Assembly (NCBI GenBank): GCA_023150805.1
Contig: JAKLKF010000025.1
Location: 1-64,000, forward strand
Source: Myxococcota bacterium
Lineage (GTDB): Bacteria > Myxococcota_A > UBA796 > UBA2385
Length of the DNA: 64,000 bases
Direction: 5' to 3'
The notes beneath the pieces were generated by a model, which saw only the letters and a program-made list of their open reading frames with translations, was not told the DNA's origin and ran no database searches. A program made the translations under genes and the position numbers. Shown one piece after another: positions 1 to 7,834 of this stretch (positions are counted from its first letter, which is position 1; each line of letters begins with the position of its first letter).

Positions 1-2
1 AC

Positions 3-1124
3 GGCGACTTCACCGTGCGCTCCTGCGCTCCTCGCGCCGACGGGCGCTACGACCTGCTGGTGGACGACAGCGTGCTGTACCCCGAGGGTGGGGGCCAGCC
101 GGCCGACCACGGCACGGTCGCGGGAGTCGCCGTGGTCGACGTGCAGAAGGTCGAGGGCGGCCTGCTGCACGTCGCGCTCGGCCCCGTGCCCCCCGGGCCG
201 GCCCGGGTCCAGCTCGACCCGGTCCGCCGCTGGGACCACACCCAGCAGCACAGCGCCCAGCACCTGCTGACCGCGCTGGCCCTGCAGCGCCTGGGGCTGC
301 GCACCGTCGGCTTCCACCTGGGCCCGCAGGTCAGCACCATCGACCTGGACGGCCCGCTGTCGGAGGCGGATCGCGACCGGCTGGAGGCCTGGGCCGAGGA
401 GGAGGTGCTGGCCGACCGGCCCGTGACCTTCCGGGTGGTGACCGCCCAGGAGTACGCCGCCCTGGACGTGCGCAGCCGCGGCCTGCCCGAGGGGCACCAG
501 GGCCCGGTGCGACTGGTCGAGATCCAGGGCCTGGACGTCAACACCTGCGGCGGCACCCACGTCACCCACCTCGGCGCGCTGGGGCTGGTCCACATCGCCC
601 GCACCGAGCGCTACAAGGGCGGCACCCGCCTGTCCTTCCTGGCCGGCGGCCGCGCCCGCCGCGCGCTGGCCGCCGCCCGCGACCGGGAGCGTGCCCTGTC
701 CGACCTGCTCACCTGCGGCGTCGACCAGCACCTGGCCGCCGTCGCGCGCCTGCACGAGGGGCTCAAGGACCGCCAGCGCCAGCTCAAGCAGGCCCAGGCC
801 GAGCTGGCCCCCCTGTTGGGGGCGTCCCTGGTCGCGGGGGAGGCACCCGGCGTGCGCCACCTGCACCGGGACGACGCCGACGCCGGCTTCCTGCAGGCGA
901 TCGCCGACGCCGCGCTCCAGGCCCGCGCCGACGCCCGCCTGGCGCTCACCGGCGGCACGGGCGAGGCGCTGTTCCTGGTCGCCGGCCCCGCGACCTGGGT
1001 CGCCGCGGCCGGCCCCACCTTCGCGGCCGCCCTGGGCGGGCGTGGCGGGGGTCGCGGCGAGCGCTTCCAGGGCAAGGCGCCCTCGCTCGCCGCCCTGGGC
1101 GCCGCCCTGGCCGCCCTGGGCTGA
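3..1124 (+). CDS. Alanyl-tRNA editing protein, AlaX type with C-terminal DHHA1-like region (5' partial)
   Basis: This is a free-standing editing enzyme related to the AlaRS editing domain; the family hydrolyses Ser or Gly mischarged on tRNA-Ala in the cytoplasm. The frame is open to the window edge and the residues before the first GTG (position 15) already look like family sequence, so the true start lies upstream. Seen, numbered from that GTG: the LYPEGGGQP signature near residue 21, the zinc motif HTQQH at 75-79, and CGGTH near 180 with the remaining ligands. The C-terminal ~150 residues are Ala/Leu-rich with a helical stretch (LKDRQRQLKQAQAEL), then a DHHA1-like region with GGRGGGRGERFQGKAP near the end. 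This makes it an AlaX-L type rather than a minimal AlaX. It ends 3 bp before the convergent sigma-factor gene. Confidence 0.9.
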   Translation, partial: GDFTVRSCAPRADGRYDLLVDDSVLYPEGGGQPADHGTVAGVAVVDVQKVEGGLLHVALGPVPPGPARVQLDPVRRWDHTQQHSAQHLLTALALQRLGLRTVGFHLGPQVSTIDLDGPLSEADRDRLEAWAEEEVLADRPVTFRVVTAQEYAALDVRSRGLPEGHQGPVRLVEIQGLDVNTCGGTHVTHLGALGLVHIARTERYKGGTRLSFLAGGRARRALAAARDRERALSDLLTCGVDQHLAAVARLHEGLKDRQRQLKQAQAELAPLLGASLVAGEAPGVRHLHRDDADAGFLQAIADAALQARADARLALTGGTGEALFLVAGPATWVAAAGPTFAAALGGRGGGRGERFQGKAPSLAALGAALAALG

Positions 1125-1127
1125 AGC

Positions 1128-1805
1128 TCAGCCCCGCCGCCGCCCCTCTCCCCCGGCCGCGCGCACCGCGGTCCGCACCTGCTCGACCAGGTCGGCGGGC
1201 GGCAGGTCCCGCGGCCGACAGCCCACCAGCCCCGACTCGAGCTGGTCCACCTCGGGGCCCACCTGGTTGCGCACCGCCACGCGTGCCCGGTGCAGGCGGG
1301 ACTTCACCGCGCCCACCTCCAGGCCCAGCATGGCCGCCACCTTGGAGGCCGGCAGCCCCTCCATGTCGCGCAGCACCAGCACCGCGCGCTTGTCCGGCTC
1401 CAGGCTGCGCACCGCCCGGTCCAGCACCAGCCCCAGCTCGCGGGCGGCCAGGGCCTGCTCCGGGCCCCGCTCCGGGGTCGCCAGCGCCTCGGCCTCCAGC
1501 GGCTCGGTCTCGGCGGGCTGGCCCTTGCGGCGGCGGCGCGTCTTGCCGCAGAAGCTGCGGGTCACCGCGAAGAGCCAGCTCTCGACGTGGTCGGTGCGCA
1601 GGTCCCCGAAGGCCCGCGCCGCCGTGATCAGCGACTCCTGGGCCACGTCCTCGGCGTCCTCCCGCCGCGTGCACATCGCGCGGGCGAAGCGCGTGATCAG
1701 CGGGGCGTGCCGGATGAGCAGCGCCTCGGCGGCGGCGCTGTCCCCCTGGCGGGCCAGGCGGAGCAGGTCGGTGTCGGGCAACGGCGAGTCGCTGGGGCTG
1801 GACAT
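1128..1805 (-). CDS. RNA polymerase sigma-70 family (ECF-like) sigma factor
   Basis: A 225-aa sigma factor that would direct RNA polymerase to an alternative promoter set. Region 2 runs about residues 20-100, with DAEDVAQESLITAARAF and an Arg-rich end (KTRRRRKG). Region 4 follows an acidic linker, with the helix-turn-helix LPASKVAAMLGLEVGAVKSRLHRAR near 155-180. A Cys/Pro-containing tail of about 40 residues follows region 4. The ATG at 1805 gives the full region 2. No anti-sigma gene lies beside it: upstream on the same strand is a lipoprotein, downstream a convergent gene. Its regulation therefore cannot be read from context. Confidence 0.88.
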   Translation of the reverse strand: MSSPSDSPLPDTDLLRLARQGDSAAAEALLIRHAPLITRFARAMCTRREDAEDVAQESLITAARAFGDLRTDHVESWLFAVTRSFCGKTRRRRKGQPAETEPLEAEALATPERGPEQALAARELGLVLDRAVRSLEPDKRAVLVLRDMEGLPASKVAAMLGLEVGAVKSRLHRARVAVRNQVGPEVDQLESGLVGCRPRDLPPADLVEQVRTAVRAAGGEGRRRG

Positions 1806-1910
1806 GGCGCCCCGCTAACCAGCGGCTCGGCGCTTGTGCATGATCCGCATCCGCCTGCGGTCGGCTGCTGCCCGGCCAGGTGAGGCCGTCGAAGATCGCC
1901 TGGCGGCCTC

Positions 1911-3839
1911 TCAGTCCGGGTCACAGGCCCCGTCGCAGGTGCCGATCACCTCGCCGGTCACCAGCCAGTGCTCGACCAGGGCCAGGGCCGGGCCGGTCCA
2001 GGGCACGACGTTGTGCACCGCGATCTCGCCCTCGGCGGGCACGGCGGTCTCGGCGTCGTCCACCCCCCAGTCCTGCTCCATGAAGCCCGACCCGGTCCAC
2101 GGGGGCTCCTGGGCCGGCACCCCCCAGACCTCGCGCACCGCCGGCGAGATCAGGGGCGCGCCATAGGACCGGGCCATCACGTGGGCGCCCAGCGCGGTGA
2201 CCAGGGCGTCGCCCACGCCCGCCAGGAGGAGCACGTCCTTGGCGGGGGTCCCCGCGTCCAGCGGCTCGTCGTTCATGAAGCGGGCGTAGCCGGCGGCCTC
2301 GCCCGGGTCCCACAGCGACTGCATCAGCGCGATGATGACCGAGACGTCGGCCGGGTCCTCGAACATCGTCTGCAGGATGATGAGGAAGGGCGAGAAGCCG
2401 GTGGAGCGGGCCAGGAGCAGGGTGAAGGGCGTCCCCGGCACGTTGAGCACCACCCGGCTGACGTCGGGGCTGTACGCGCCGAAGCCGCCCCCCAGCACGC
2501 CGCCCTGGCTCACGCCGTAGAACCAGGTCTGGTCGGGGTCGACCAGGGTCTGTCCGTCCACGGTCAGCGCGTCGTCGGCGCCGAGCGGGCCGGCCAGCAG
2601 GCGGCGGGCCAGCAGCGCGTGCACATAGCCCTGCATCAGGCGCTCGGGCACCATCGCGAAGCGGTCGGGCTCGTTGACGACCATGGTCGTGACGGCCCCC
2701 CGGTCGGCGTCGGACATCCCCGTCCAGTCCACGGCCAGCAGGACCGCGCCCGTGGCGTTCGCGATGTCGCCCACGTTGCCCCAGCCGACCTCGTCCTGGT
2801 TCGCCAGCAGGCTGTGGCCGAACTGCATCACCGGCCCGGGGCGCGGATCCAGCAGGAGCGAGCAGGGCACACGCACGGTGAAGGGGACCTGGACGGTGCC
2901 GTTGCGGTAGGGCCAGCCGGCGCCGTCCCGGGTGAGGACCGAGCCGGGGTCCTCTTCCTCCAGGTACAGCGGGGCGGTGAAGGTGCCCTCGATGTGACGC
3001 CCGATGGCCTCTCCGCCGGAACAGTCGACCTCCTCGCTCTGGCTGAGGCTGTAGCTCCACCCCTGCTCCTCCACCCAGGCCAGCGCGTCGTCGCGCATCC
3101 ACAGGGACCGACCCAGGCTGCCCTCCTTGCTGACGGTGGTGAAGGACCAGGCGAGCTGCAGCTCCTCGCGGGGCAGACCCTGGGCCTCCAGCGTCGGGAA
3201 GACCACGTCCTCGTACAGCCTTCGCTGGCGCTCGACGTCGGGGTCCGTGGTCTGTGCACCGTCGCGCAACACGGCGAAGGCGTCGGTCGGCGGCAGGGCC
3301 GCGCCCTGGGCGTCGACCAGGCCCCGGATGCCGACGACGTGGCGCGCGCCGTGGCGCAGGGGTCGCGCCGGCCGCAGGACCAGCAGCTCCCGGTCCGGGT
3401 CGCCGCCGAAGACGTCCCGCTCGACCCAGTGCGGGACCCGCTGCCCGGTCTCGACGTCGACGATGACCGTGCGGGCGTCGGCCGCCTCGTACTGGCCGAT
3501 GTCGTCCCAGGGGATGGTCCCGGCCAGCGTGGCCTGCGGCAGGTGGGCCAGCACCTCGCCCAGGGTGGAGAAGCCGTCCAGCTCGTTCCAGAAGTCCGGC
3601 GCCATCTGCACGCCGTCGATGTTCTCGGGCAGGCTGGTCGGCCCGAACGACACGCGCAGCCCGGTGCCGGTGGAGGGATCGTCCACCATGTAGAAGTCGC
3701 TGGGGAAAGGCAGCAGGCACTGCCCCGGGTCCAGGGGGTTGCAGTCGCCGCGGGCGGTCGAGGTGGGCGTGGAGCCGCCCGCCGTGTCCGAGGGCGAGGG
3801 CGAGCGACAGGCCAGCAGGGCGAGGAGGGACAGCAGCAC
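1911..3839 (-). CDS. Lipoprotein with alpha/beta-hydrolase-like fold
   Basis: A 642-aa exported protein with a GTG start, a very short signal sequence and lipobox LLAC near residues 8-11, so probably lipid-anchored in the envelope. The N-terminal part has the pattern CLLPFPSDFY, often seen in large deltaproteobacterial hydrolase-like lipoproteins. The C-terminal half contains GVSQGGVLGG near residue 440, which matches a serine nucleophile elbow, preceded by a strand ending in VDWTGM. The substrate is unknown; the family is loosely annotated as esterase or lipase-like. It stands alone on the minus strand, with 105 bp of unremarkable sequence between it and the sigma factor. Confidence 0.7.
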   Translation of the reverse strand: MLLSLLALLACRSPSPSDTAGGSTPTSTARGDCNPLDPGQCLLPFPSDFYMVDDPSTGTGLRVSFGPTSLPENIDGVQMAPDFWNELDGFSTLGEVLAHLPQATLAGTIPWDDIGQYEAADARTVIVDVETGQRVPHWVERDVFGGDPDRELLVLRPARPLRHGARHVVGIRGLVDAQGAALPPTDAFAVLRDGAQTTDPDVERQRRLYEDVVFPTLEAQGLPREELQLAWSFTTVSKEGSLGRSLWMRDDALAWVEEQGWSYSLSQSEEVDCSGGEAIGRHIEGTFTAPLYLEEEDPGSVLTRDGAGWPYRNGTVQVPFTVRVPCSLLLDPRPGPVMQFGHSLLANQDEVGWGNVGDIANATGAVLLAVDWTGMSDADRGAVTTMVVNEPDRFAMVPERLMQGYVHALLARRLLAGPLGADDALTVDGQTLVDPDQTWFYGVSQGGVLGGGFGAYSPDVSRVVLNVPGTPFTLLLARSTGFSPFLIILQTMFEDPADVSVIIALMQSLWDPGEAAGYARFMNDEPLDAGTPAKDVLLLAGVGDALVTALGAHVMARSYGAPLISPAVREVWGVPAQEPPWTGSGFMEQDWGVDDAETAVPAEGEIAVHNVVPWTGPALALVEHWLVTGEVIGTCDGACDPD

Positions 3840-3857
3840 GCAGGCTCCGCGGCGGGA

Positions 3858-5006
3858 TCAGGTCGACGAGGGGGGATCGCTGGGCCGGGGGCCCTTGGGC
3901 TTGCGCTTGCGCCGGCGTGCCTTGGCCGCCGCCGGGGTGGCCGCCGCCGCCGAAGCAGGCTCCTGGGCCGGGTCGGCGGCGCCCTTGCGGTGCAGCCAGC
4001 TCATCGCGCGGCGCACCACCTTGAAGCGCGCCAGCGGCACGTAGCCCTCGTGCGGCGGGGCGTCGTCGGCGAAGACCCGGAAGCGCACCACCGCGTCGGC
4101 GCTGTTGACGAAGGCGGCGTTGCTGCCGTGCAGGCCGATCCAGAGCTGGAGCACCTGCAGGTGCTGGCCGGGGAAGAGCGGGGTCGGGTGGTAGCGGAAG
4201 AAGGTCAGGGTGCCCGGCTCCTGGGTCACCGTCAGCTTGCCCTCCTCCAGCATGCGCGTCCGCACGTCGTTGTTGACCAGCGGGCGCGGCAGGACCACCT
4301 CCAGGCCGACGTGGTGCGCCAGGGTCCTGCCCTCGTTGAGCAGGAAGGCGCGGAAGGCGAGCTGGACCTTGGGGCCGCGCGGATCGCTCTCGATGAACTC
4401 GGCCTGGCCGAAGGGAGAGAGCCGCTCCAGCCGCACGCGCGGGTGCCGGGTGCGCCGCAGCACGTCCTCGACGTGGATGTGGCCCATCGGGCGGCTCTTG
4501 CCGGCGATGCGCAGGTAGTAGCGGTGATCGTTGGCCTGGTGGGGCGCGTCCTCGCTGGGCGGGATCTCCACGACGTAGACGGCGTGGCCCGGCAGGATCG
4601 CCGAGCCCGGGCCCGCCGCCGGGACCTCGAAGACGTTGAAGGTGCGCAGCCCGGGGCTGACCACGCCGGGGATCACGTCCTCCAGCCAGTGCCGGGTGCC
4701 GCCGCTCTTCAGGTCGACGGGCACGCCGCCGTCGATGCGCCCCTCGTCGTCCAGGCCGATGACCAGCCGGCCGCCCGCGCCGTTGGCGAAGGCGCTCACC
4801 TGCTTGGAGAGCATGTGCAGGAAGGCGCCCACCACCTGGCGGTCCTTGGACAGCCACAGGGAGCCCTTGAACTCCTGGTAGTCGTACTCGTTGGGGTCCA
4901 GCGCCTCGATGGCCGCCTCGGTCCAGCGCGGGGTGACGTCGATCCAGCGCGGGGCCTCGGCCGGCCGCACCTCCACCTCGCCGTCCCGGTCCGGCGGCTC
5001 AGCCAC
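3858..5006 (-). CDS. AlbA_2 (Schlafen-like) domain protein
   Basis: A 382-aa cytoplasmic protein. Residues about 45-180 match the AlbA_2/divergent AAA-4 fold: YQEFKGSLW carries the family E-x-K pair, followed by AFANGAGGRLVIGLDDEG and a later YYLRIAGKSRPM. The family is linked to nucleic-acid binding or RNA cleavage (Schlafens) and to transcription regulators. Residues about 200-340 form a beta-rich domain I do not recognise. The tail is strongly basic (KARRRKRKPKG), compatible with nucleic-acid binding. The GTG start overlaps the stop of the upstream 77-aa gene by 8 bp, so the two are probably translated together. Confidence 0.75.
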   Translation of the reverse strand: MAEPPDRDGEVEVRPAEAPRWIDVTPRWTEAAIEALDPNEYDYQEFKGSLWLSKDRQVVGAFLHMLSKQVSAFANGAGGRLVIGLDDEGRIDGGVPVDLKSGGTRHWLEDVIPGVVSPGLRTFNVFEVPAAGPGSAILPGHAVYVVEIPPSEDAPHQANDHRYYLRIAGKSRPMGHIHVEDVLRRTRHPRVRLERLSPFGQAEFIESDPRGPKVQLAFRAFLLNEGRTLAHHVGLEVVLPRPLVNNDVRTRMLEEGKLTVTQEPGTLTFFRYHPTPLFPGQHLQVLQLWIGLHGSNAAFVNSADAVVRFRVFADDAPPHEGYVPLARFKVVRRAMSWLHRKGAADPAQEPASAAAATPAAAKARRRKRKPKGPRPSDPPSST

Positions 5007-5232
5007 GCTCCCGCTCCCGTCGCTCGGCCAGCACGCAGACCAGCACCGCGCGCAGCCCCGCCGTGTCCACCCCTCGCAGCGCCGCCATCAGGTGGTCGGC
5101 GCAGTGCTGCAGGCCGCAGCGGGTCAGCTCGGGCAGGGACAGCGGGGCCGCCAGCTCGCCCTGGTGCACGACCCGCAGGGCCTTCACCAGGTCCTCGGTC
5201 GTCACCTCCGTCAGGCCCAGTCCACCACGCAT
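4999..5232 (-). CDS. Small conserved-looking protein, 77 aa, unknown function
   Basis: The frame is open upstream to 5379, but the ATG at 5232 is preferred: residues before it are low-complexity, and a longer version would run through the divergent permease start. The protein is mostly helical with LTEVTTEDLVKALRVVH at the start, a CGLQHC motif near residue 39 and a basic end (AERRERERG). I recognise no named family. It is coupled by an 8-bp overlap to the AlbA_2 gene, suggesting a two-gene unit. Confidence 0.6.
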   Translation of the reverse strand: MRGGLGLTEVTTEDLVKALRVVHQGELAAPLSLPELTRCGLQHCADHLMAALRGVDTAGLRAVLVCVLAERRERERG

Positions 5233-5296
5233 GCTCGACACCTCGTCGCAGGCCCCTAACGCGGGGCCGGGTCCGCCTGTGGCAGCATCCCGCGCC
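5233..5296. promoter_or_regulatory. Divergent intergenic region between the AlbA_2 unit and the ABC permease
   Basis: This 64-bp gap separates two start codons facing away from each other, so it must hold both promoters or parts of them. No clear -35/-10 pair or operator palindrome is visible. Confidence 0.35.
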
Positions 5297-6160
5297 ATGG
5301 CCACGCCCACCGTACAAGCGCCTTCGCTCCCTCGCCAGCTCCTGGTCCACGCCGGGCTGATCCTGGCCAGCCTCGTCACGCTCTACCCGGTGCTGTGGGT
5401 GCTCAAGATGGCGCTCACCCCCAGCCAGGCCTTCAGCATGGATCCGAGCCCCATCCCCGACGCCGTCACGCTGCAGAACTTCGTCGACGTGGTGAGCACC
5501 CGCGACGCGGCGGGCGGCTGGCTCTTCGGGCGGCAGCTCGCCAACAGCCTGTTCGTCTCGCTGGTCACCAGCGCCATCGGCATCAGCCTGGCGGCGACCG
5601 CCGGCTACGCGCTCTCCCGCTGGAGCTTCCCCGGCCGGGACGCCGGCATGGCCATGTTCCTGGTGACCCAGATGTTCCCCGGCGTGGTGATGGCGATCCC
5701 GCTGTACATCCTGCTCGACGAGCTGTCCCTGCTCGACTCCATGACGGGCCTGGCGCTGGTGTACGCGACCACGGCCATCCCTTTCTGTACCTGGAACCTC
5801 AAGGGCTACTTCGACACGATCCCCAAGGACCTGGAGGAGGCGGCGCTGATGGACGGCGCGGACCGCTGGACCACCTTCTTCCGCATCGTCCTGCCGCTGG
5901 CGCGCCCGGCCCTGGTGGTCACGGGTCTGTTCAGCTTCATGACGGCCTGGAACGAGTTCATCCTGGCCGCGACCTTCATGGGCGACGAGCGCAGCTTCAC
6001 GCTGCCGGTCGTGCTCCAGGGCTACGTCGGTGACTTCGGCACCGAGTGGGGCCGCTTCGCCGCCGGCGCCATCCTGGTCAGCGTGCCGGTGATGGCGCTG
6101 TTCTTCACGCTGCAGCGCTTCCTGGTCGAGGGGCTCACCGCCGGCAGCGTGAAGGGCTGA
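5297..6160 (+). CDS. ABC transporter permease, MalG type (orphan)
   Basis: A 287-aa inner-membrane permease of the carbohydrate uptake (CUT1) class. Six hydrophobic segments are visible, starting with HAGLILASLVTLYPVLWVLK. The cytoplasmic EAA loop that contacts the ATPase is clear (EEAALMDGADRWTTFFRIVLP, then ARPALV). The typical C-terminal TAGSVKG is present. The ATG at 5297 fits the family length, although the frame is open back to 5063. A MalG permease needs a MalF partner, a binding protein and an ATPase; none is in this window. The upstream neighbour is divergent and the downstream one convergent, so the gene is monocistronic here. Maltose as substrate is only a guess from subfamily resemblance. 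Confidence 0.87.
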   Translation: MATPTVQAPSLPRQLLVHAGLILASLVTLYPVLWVLKMALTPSQAFSMDPSPIPDAVTLQNFVDVVSTRDAAGGWLFGRQLANSLFVSLVTSAIGISLAATAGYALSRWSFPGRDAGMAMFLVTQMFPGVVMAIPLYILLDELSLLDSMTGLALVYATTAIPFCTWNLKGYFDTIPKDLEEAALMDGADRWTTFFRIVLPLARPALVVTGLFSFMTAWNEFILAATFMGDERSFTLPVVLQGYVGDFGTEWGRFAAGAILVSVPVMALFFTLQRFLVEGLTAGSVKG

Positions 6161-7258
6161 TCACCAGTCGAGCGTGTGCACCACGGCGGCGCCGTCCGCG
6201 TCCAGCTCGGCCGGCAGGGTGCCCGTGGCCAGCCCGCCCTCGGCCGATCCGCTCTCCAGCTCGATCGCCGTGACCGTGCCCGAGAAGCTGTACTCGAAGC
6301 CCGAGAGCTGCGTGATGGGCGAGTAGTTGGTCGCGTGCCCGCTGGCGTAGGGCGCGCCCGCGTCCGGCGCGGCGTCGGCGTCGAAGGAGAGGGTGCGCAG
6401 GTAGGCGCCGCGGCCGTCGGGATCGCTGGCGTAGAAGGTCCAGTCGAGCGCGCTCCAGCCAAGGACGGGCGAGGCGAGCGTGGTGGACAGTGTACGGTCC
6501 GCCAGGTCGGGGTCCGGCTGCTCGTCAGGCGTCGCCGGCCCGTCGCCGTAGCTGTAGGTCAGGCCGTGGCTGACCGGGAGCTGCTCGAAGGCGCCGCGGG
6601 TGACGGCCACGACGACGTCCAGGCGCACCGGGACCTGGGCCTGGTCGTTGACCGCGTCGACGCACTGGCGGATCTCCTCCAGGCTCTCGCCGGCGGCGAA
6701 GGTGGCGTGGACCGGGACGGTGACGGCGAGGCGATCGTCGGACAGGGCAGCGGCGCCGAGCGAGACGGCCATCCGGGTCGGATGCCAGCCATAGGCCGGG
6801 TTGTAGCACGCGTCCCCTCCGGACAGCGGGTGGTTGCTGTCGAAGGACAGGCCCGCCAGCACCGCCACCGCCTCGCCCCTGGCCTTGCGCGGCAGGGCCA
6901 CCTGCAGGCTGCCCTCTGCCCCGTCGGCGTCCGCCACCAGCTCCACCGAGCCCCGGGCGAAGACCACGTCCTCGCTGGTCGCGTGCACCCAGCGCAGCTC
7001 CACCAGGCTCTCGTCCAGGAAGGGCAGCTCGTCACAGGTGTCGGGATCGCAGGCCGCGTCCAGCTCGGGCGAGACGCCCGTGGTCGATGTGCCGCCGATG
7101 ATCGCGGCGCGAGCGCCGTCCTCGTCCACCGTCCACTCCGCGTGCGAGACGCGGTGGTTGAACAGATCCCAGCCGAAGCCCGCCCCCTGGATCCAGAGGG
7201 CTTCGGTCGCCTCCCGGCCGCAGCCGGGCAGCAGGAGGAGGGCGAGGAGAGGGTGCAT
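6161..7258 (-). CDS. Lipoprotein of unknown function, 365 aa
   Basis: A short signal sequence (MHPLLALLLLPGC) has a lipobox ending at Cys13. The mature part is beta-rich with several Asp/Gly loops. Isolated cysteines occur in a DAACDPDTCDEL segment and around DACYNPAYGWHP. A later segment carries NYSPITQLSGFEYSF. No family recognised. Its ATG shares one base with the stop of the preceding outer-membrane-like gene (TGATG), so the pair is probably translationally coupled and may act together in the envelope. The stop abuts the convergent permease stop directly. Confidence 0.65.
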   Translation of the reverse strand: MHPLLALLLLPGCGREATEALWIQGAGFGWDLFNHRVSHAEWTVDEDGARAAIIGGTSTTGVSPELDAACDPDTCDELPFLDESLVELRWVHATSEDVVFARGSVELVADADGAEGSLQVALPRKARGEAVAVLAGLSFDSNHPLSGGDACYNPAYGWHPTRMAVSLGAAALSDDRLAVTVPVHATFAAGESLEEIRQCVDAVNDQAQVPVRLDVVVAVTRGAFEQLPVSHGLTYSYGDGPATPDEQPDPDLADRTLSTTLASPVLGWSALDWTFYASDPDGRGAYLRTLSFDADAAPDAGAPYASGHATNYSPITQLSGFEYSFSGTVTAIELESGSAEGGLATGTLPAELDADGAAVVHTLDW

Positions 7259-7728
7259 CAGAAGCTCCAGCCGAGGCCGAGGTTGACGATGGCGCCGGGG
7301 TGGAGCTGCTCGTCCACCCACCACAGGCGCCCGCCGACGGCCGCCTCCAGGGTCAGCGCCGGCGAGAAGGTGTAGCGACCGCCCGCGAAGCCGCCGAAGG
7401 TCAGGCCCTGGCTGGTCTCGTGCAGCCAGCTGCCGTCCCCGGTGACGACCTCGCCGCCCAGGAAGGCGCCGCGGCCCCAGTCGCCGGTGAAGGTGTAGCG
7501 GTACTGGCCGCCGAAGTGGTGGACGCGGACCACGTCCTTCACGCCCACGCCCAGGATGCCGGCGACGCTGGAGCGCCCGGACAGGCGCAGGTCCCCGGTC
7601 AGCTCGACCTGCGGCACGGCGAGCTGGGCCGGCGCGAAGGTCAAGGCGAAGCGGTGCCCGCCCTTGCCCGCCAGCGCGGGGGAGGAGGCCGACAGCAGCG
7701 CGGCGAGCACGGGCAGGCGCAGGTTCAC
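7258..7728 (-). CDS. Small outer-membrane beta-barrel-like protein, 156 aa
   Basis: A signal peptide is visible (NLRLPVLAALLSASSPALA, cleavage after ALA), followed by alternating amphipathic strands with Gly/Tyr/Phe turns (GGQYRYTFTGDWGRG, GGRYTFSPALTLEAAVGG) and a C-terminal Phe (GLGWSF). These features suggest a small outer-membrane beta barrel. The GTG at 7728 is chosen because the frame upstream to 7899 lacks a signal-like start and would enter the divergent gene. First gene of a two-gene unit with the downstream lipoprotein. Function unknown. Confidence 0.65.
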   Translation of the reverse strand: MNLRLPVLAALLSASSPALAGKGGHRFALTFAPAQLAVPQVELTGDLRLSGRSSVAGILGVGVKDVVRVHHFGGQYRYTFTGDWGRGAFLGGEVVTGDGSWLHETSQGLTFGGFAGGRYTFSPALTLEAAVGGRLWWVDEQLHPGAIVNLGLGWSF

Positions 7729-7834
7729 GAGGGCTCCGACACAGTGGTCTCCGAACCGGTGGGCCCCGCAGCCTAATCCACGCCCGCGCCGATCGCGCCG
7801 CCAGCAGGAGCGGCCGGGGAGATAGCTGTCGGCG
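7729..7834. promoter_or_regulatory. Divergent intergenic region
   Basis: About 105 bp between the outer-membrane-like gene (minus) and the deacetylase/hydrolase fusion (plus). It should contain promoters for both. No specific operator or riboswitch is recognised. Confidence 0.3.

Noticed and set aside
1968-5360. A 1130-codon plus frame at the left side
   Set aside because: Antisense to two well-supported minus genes, and composition is typical of a shadow.
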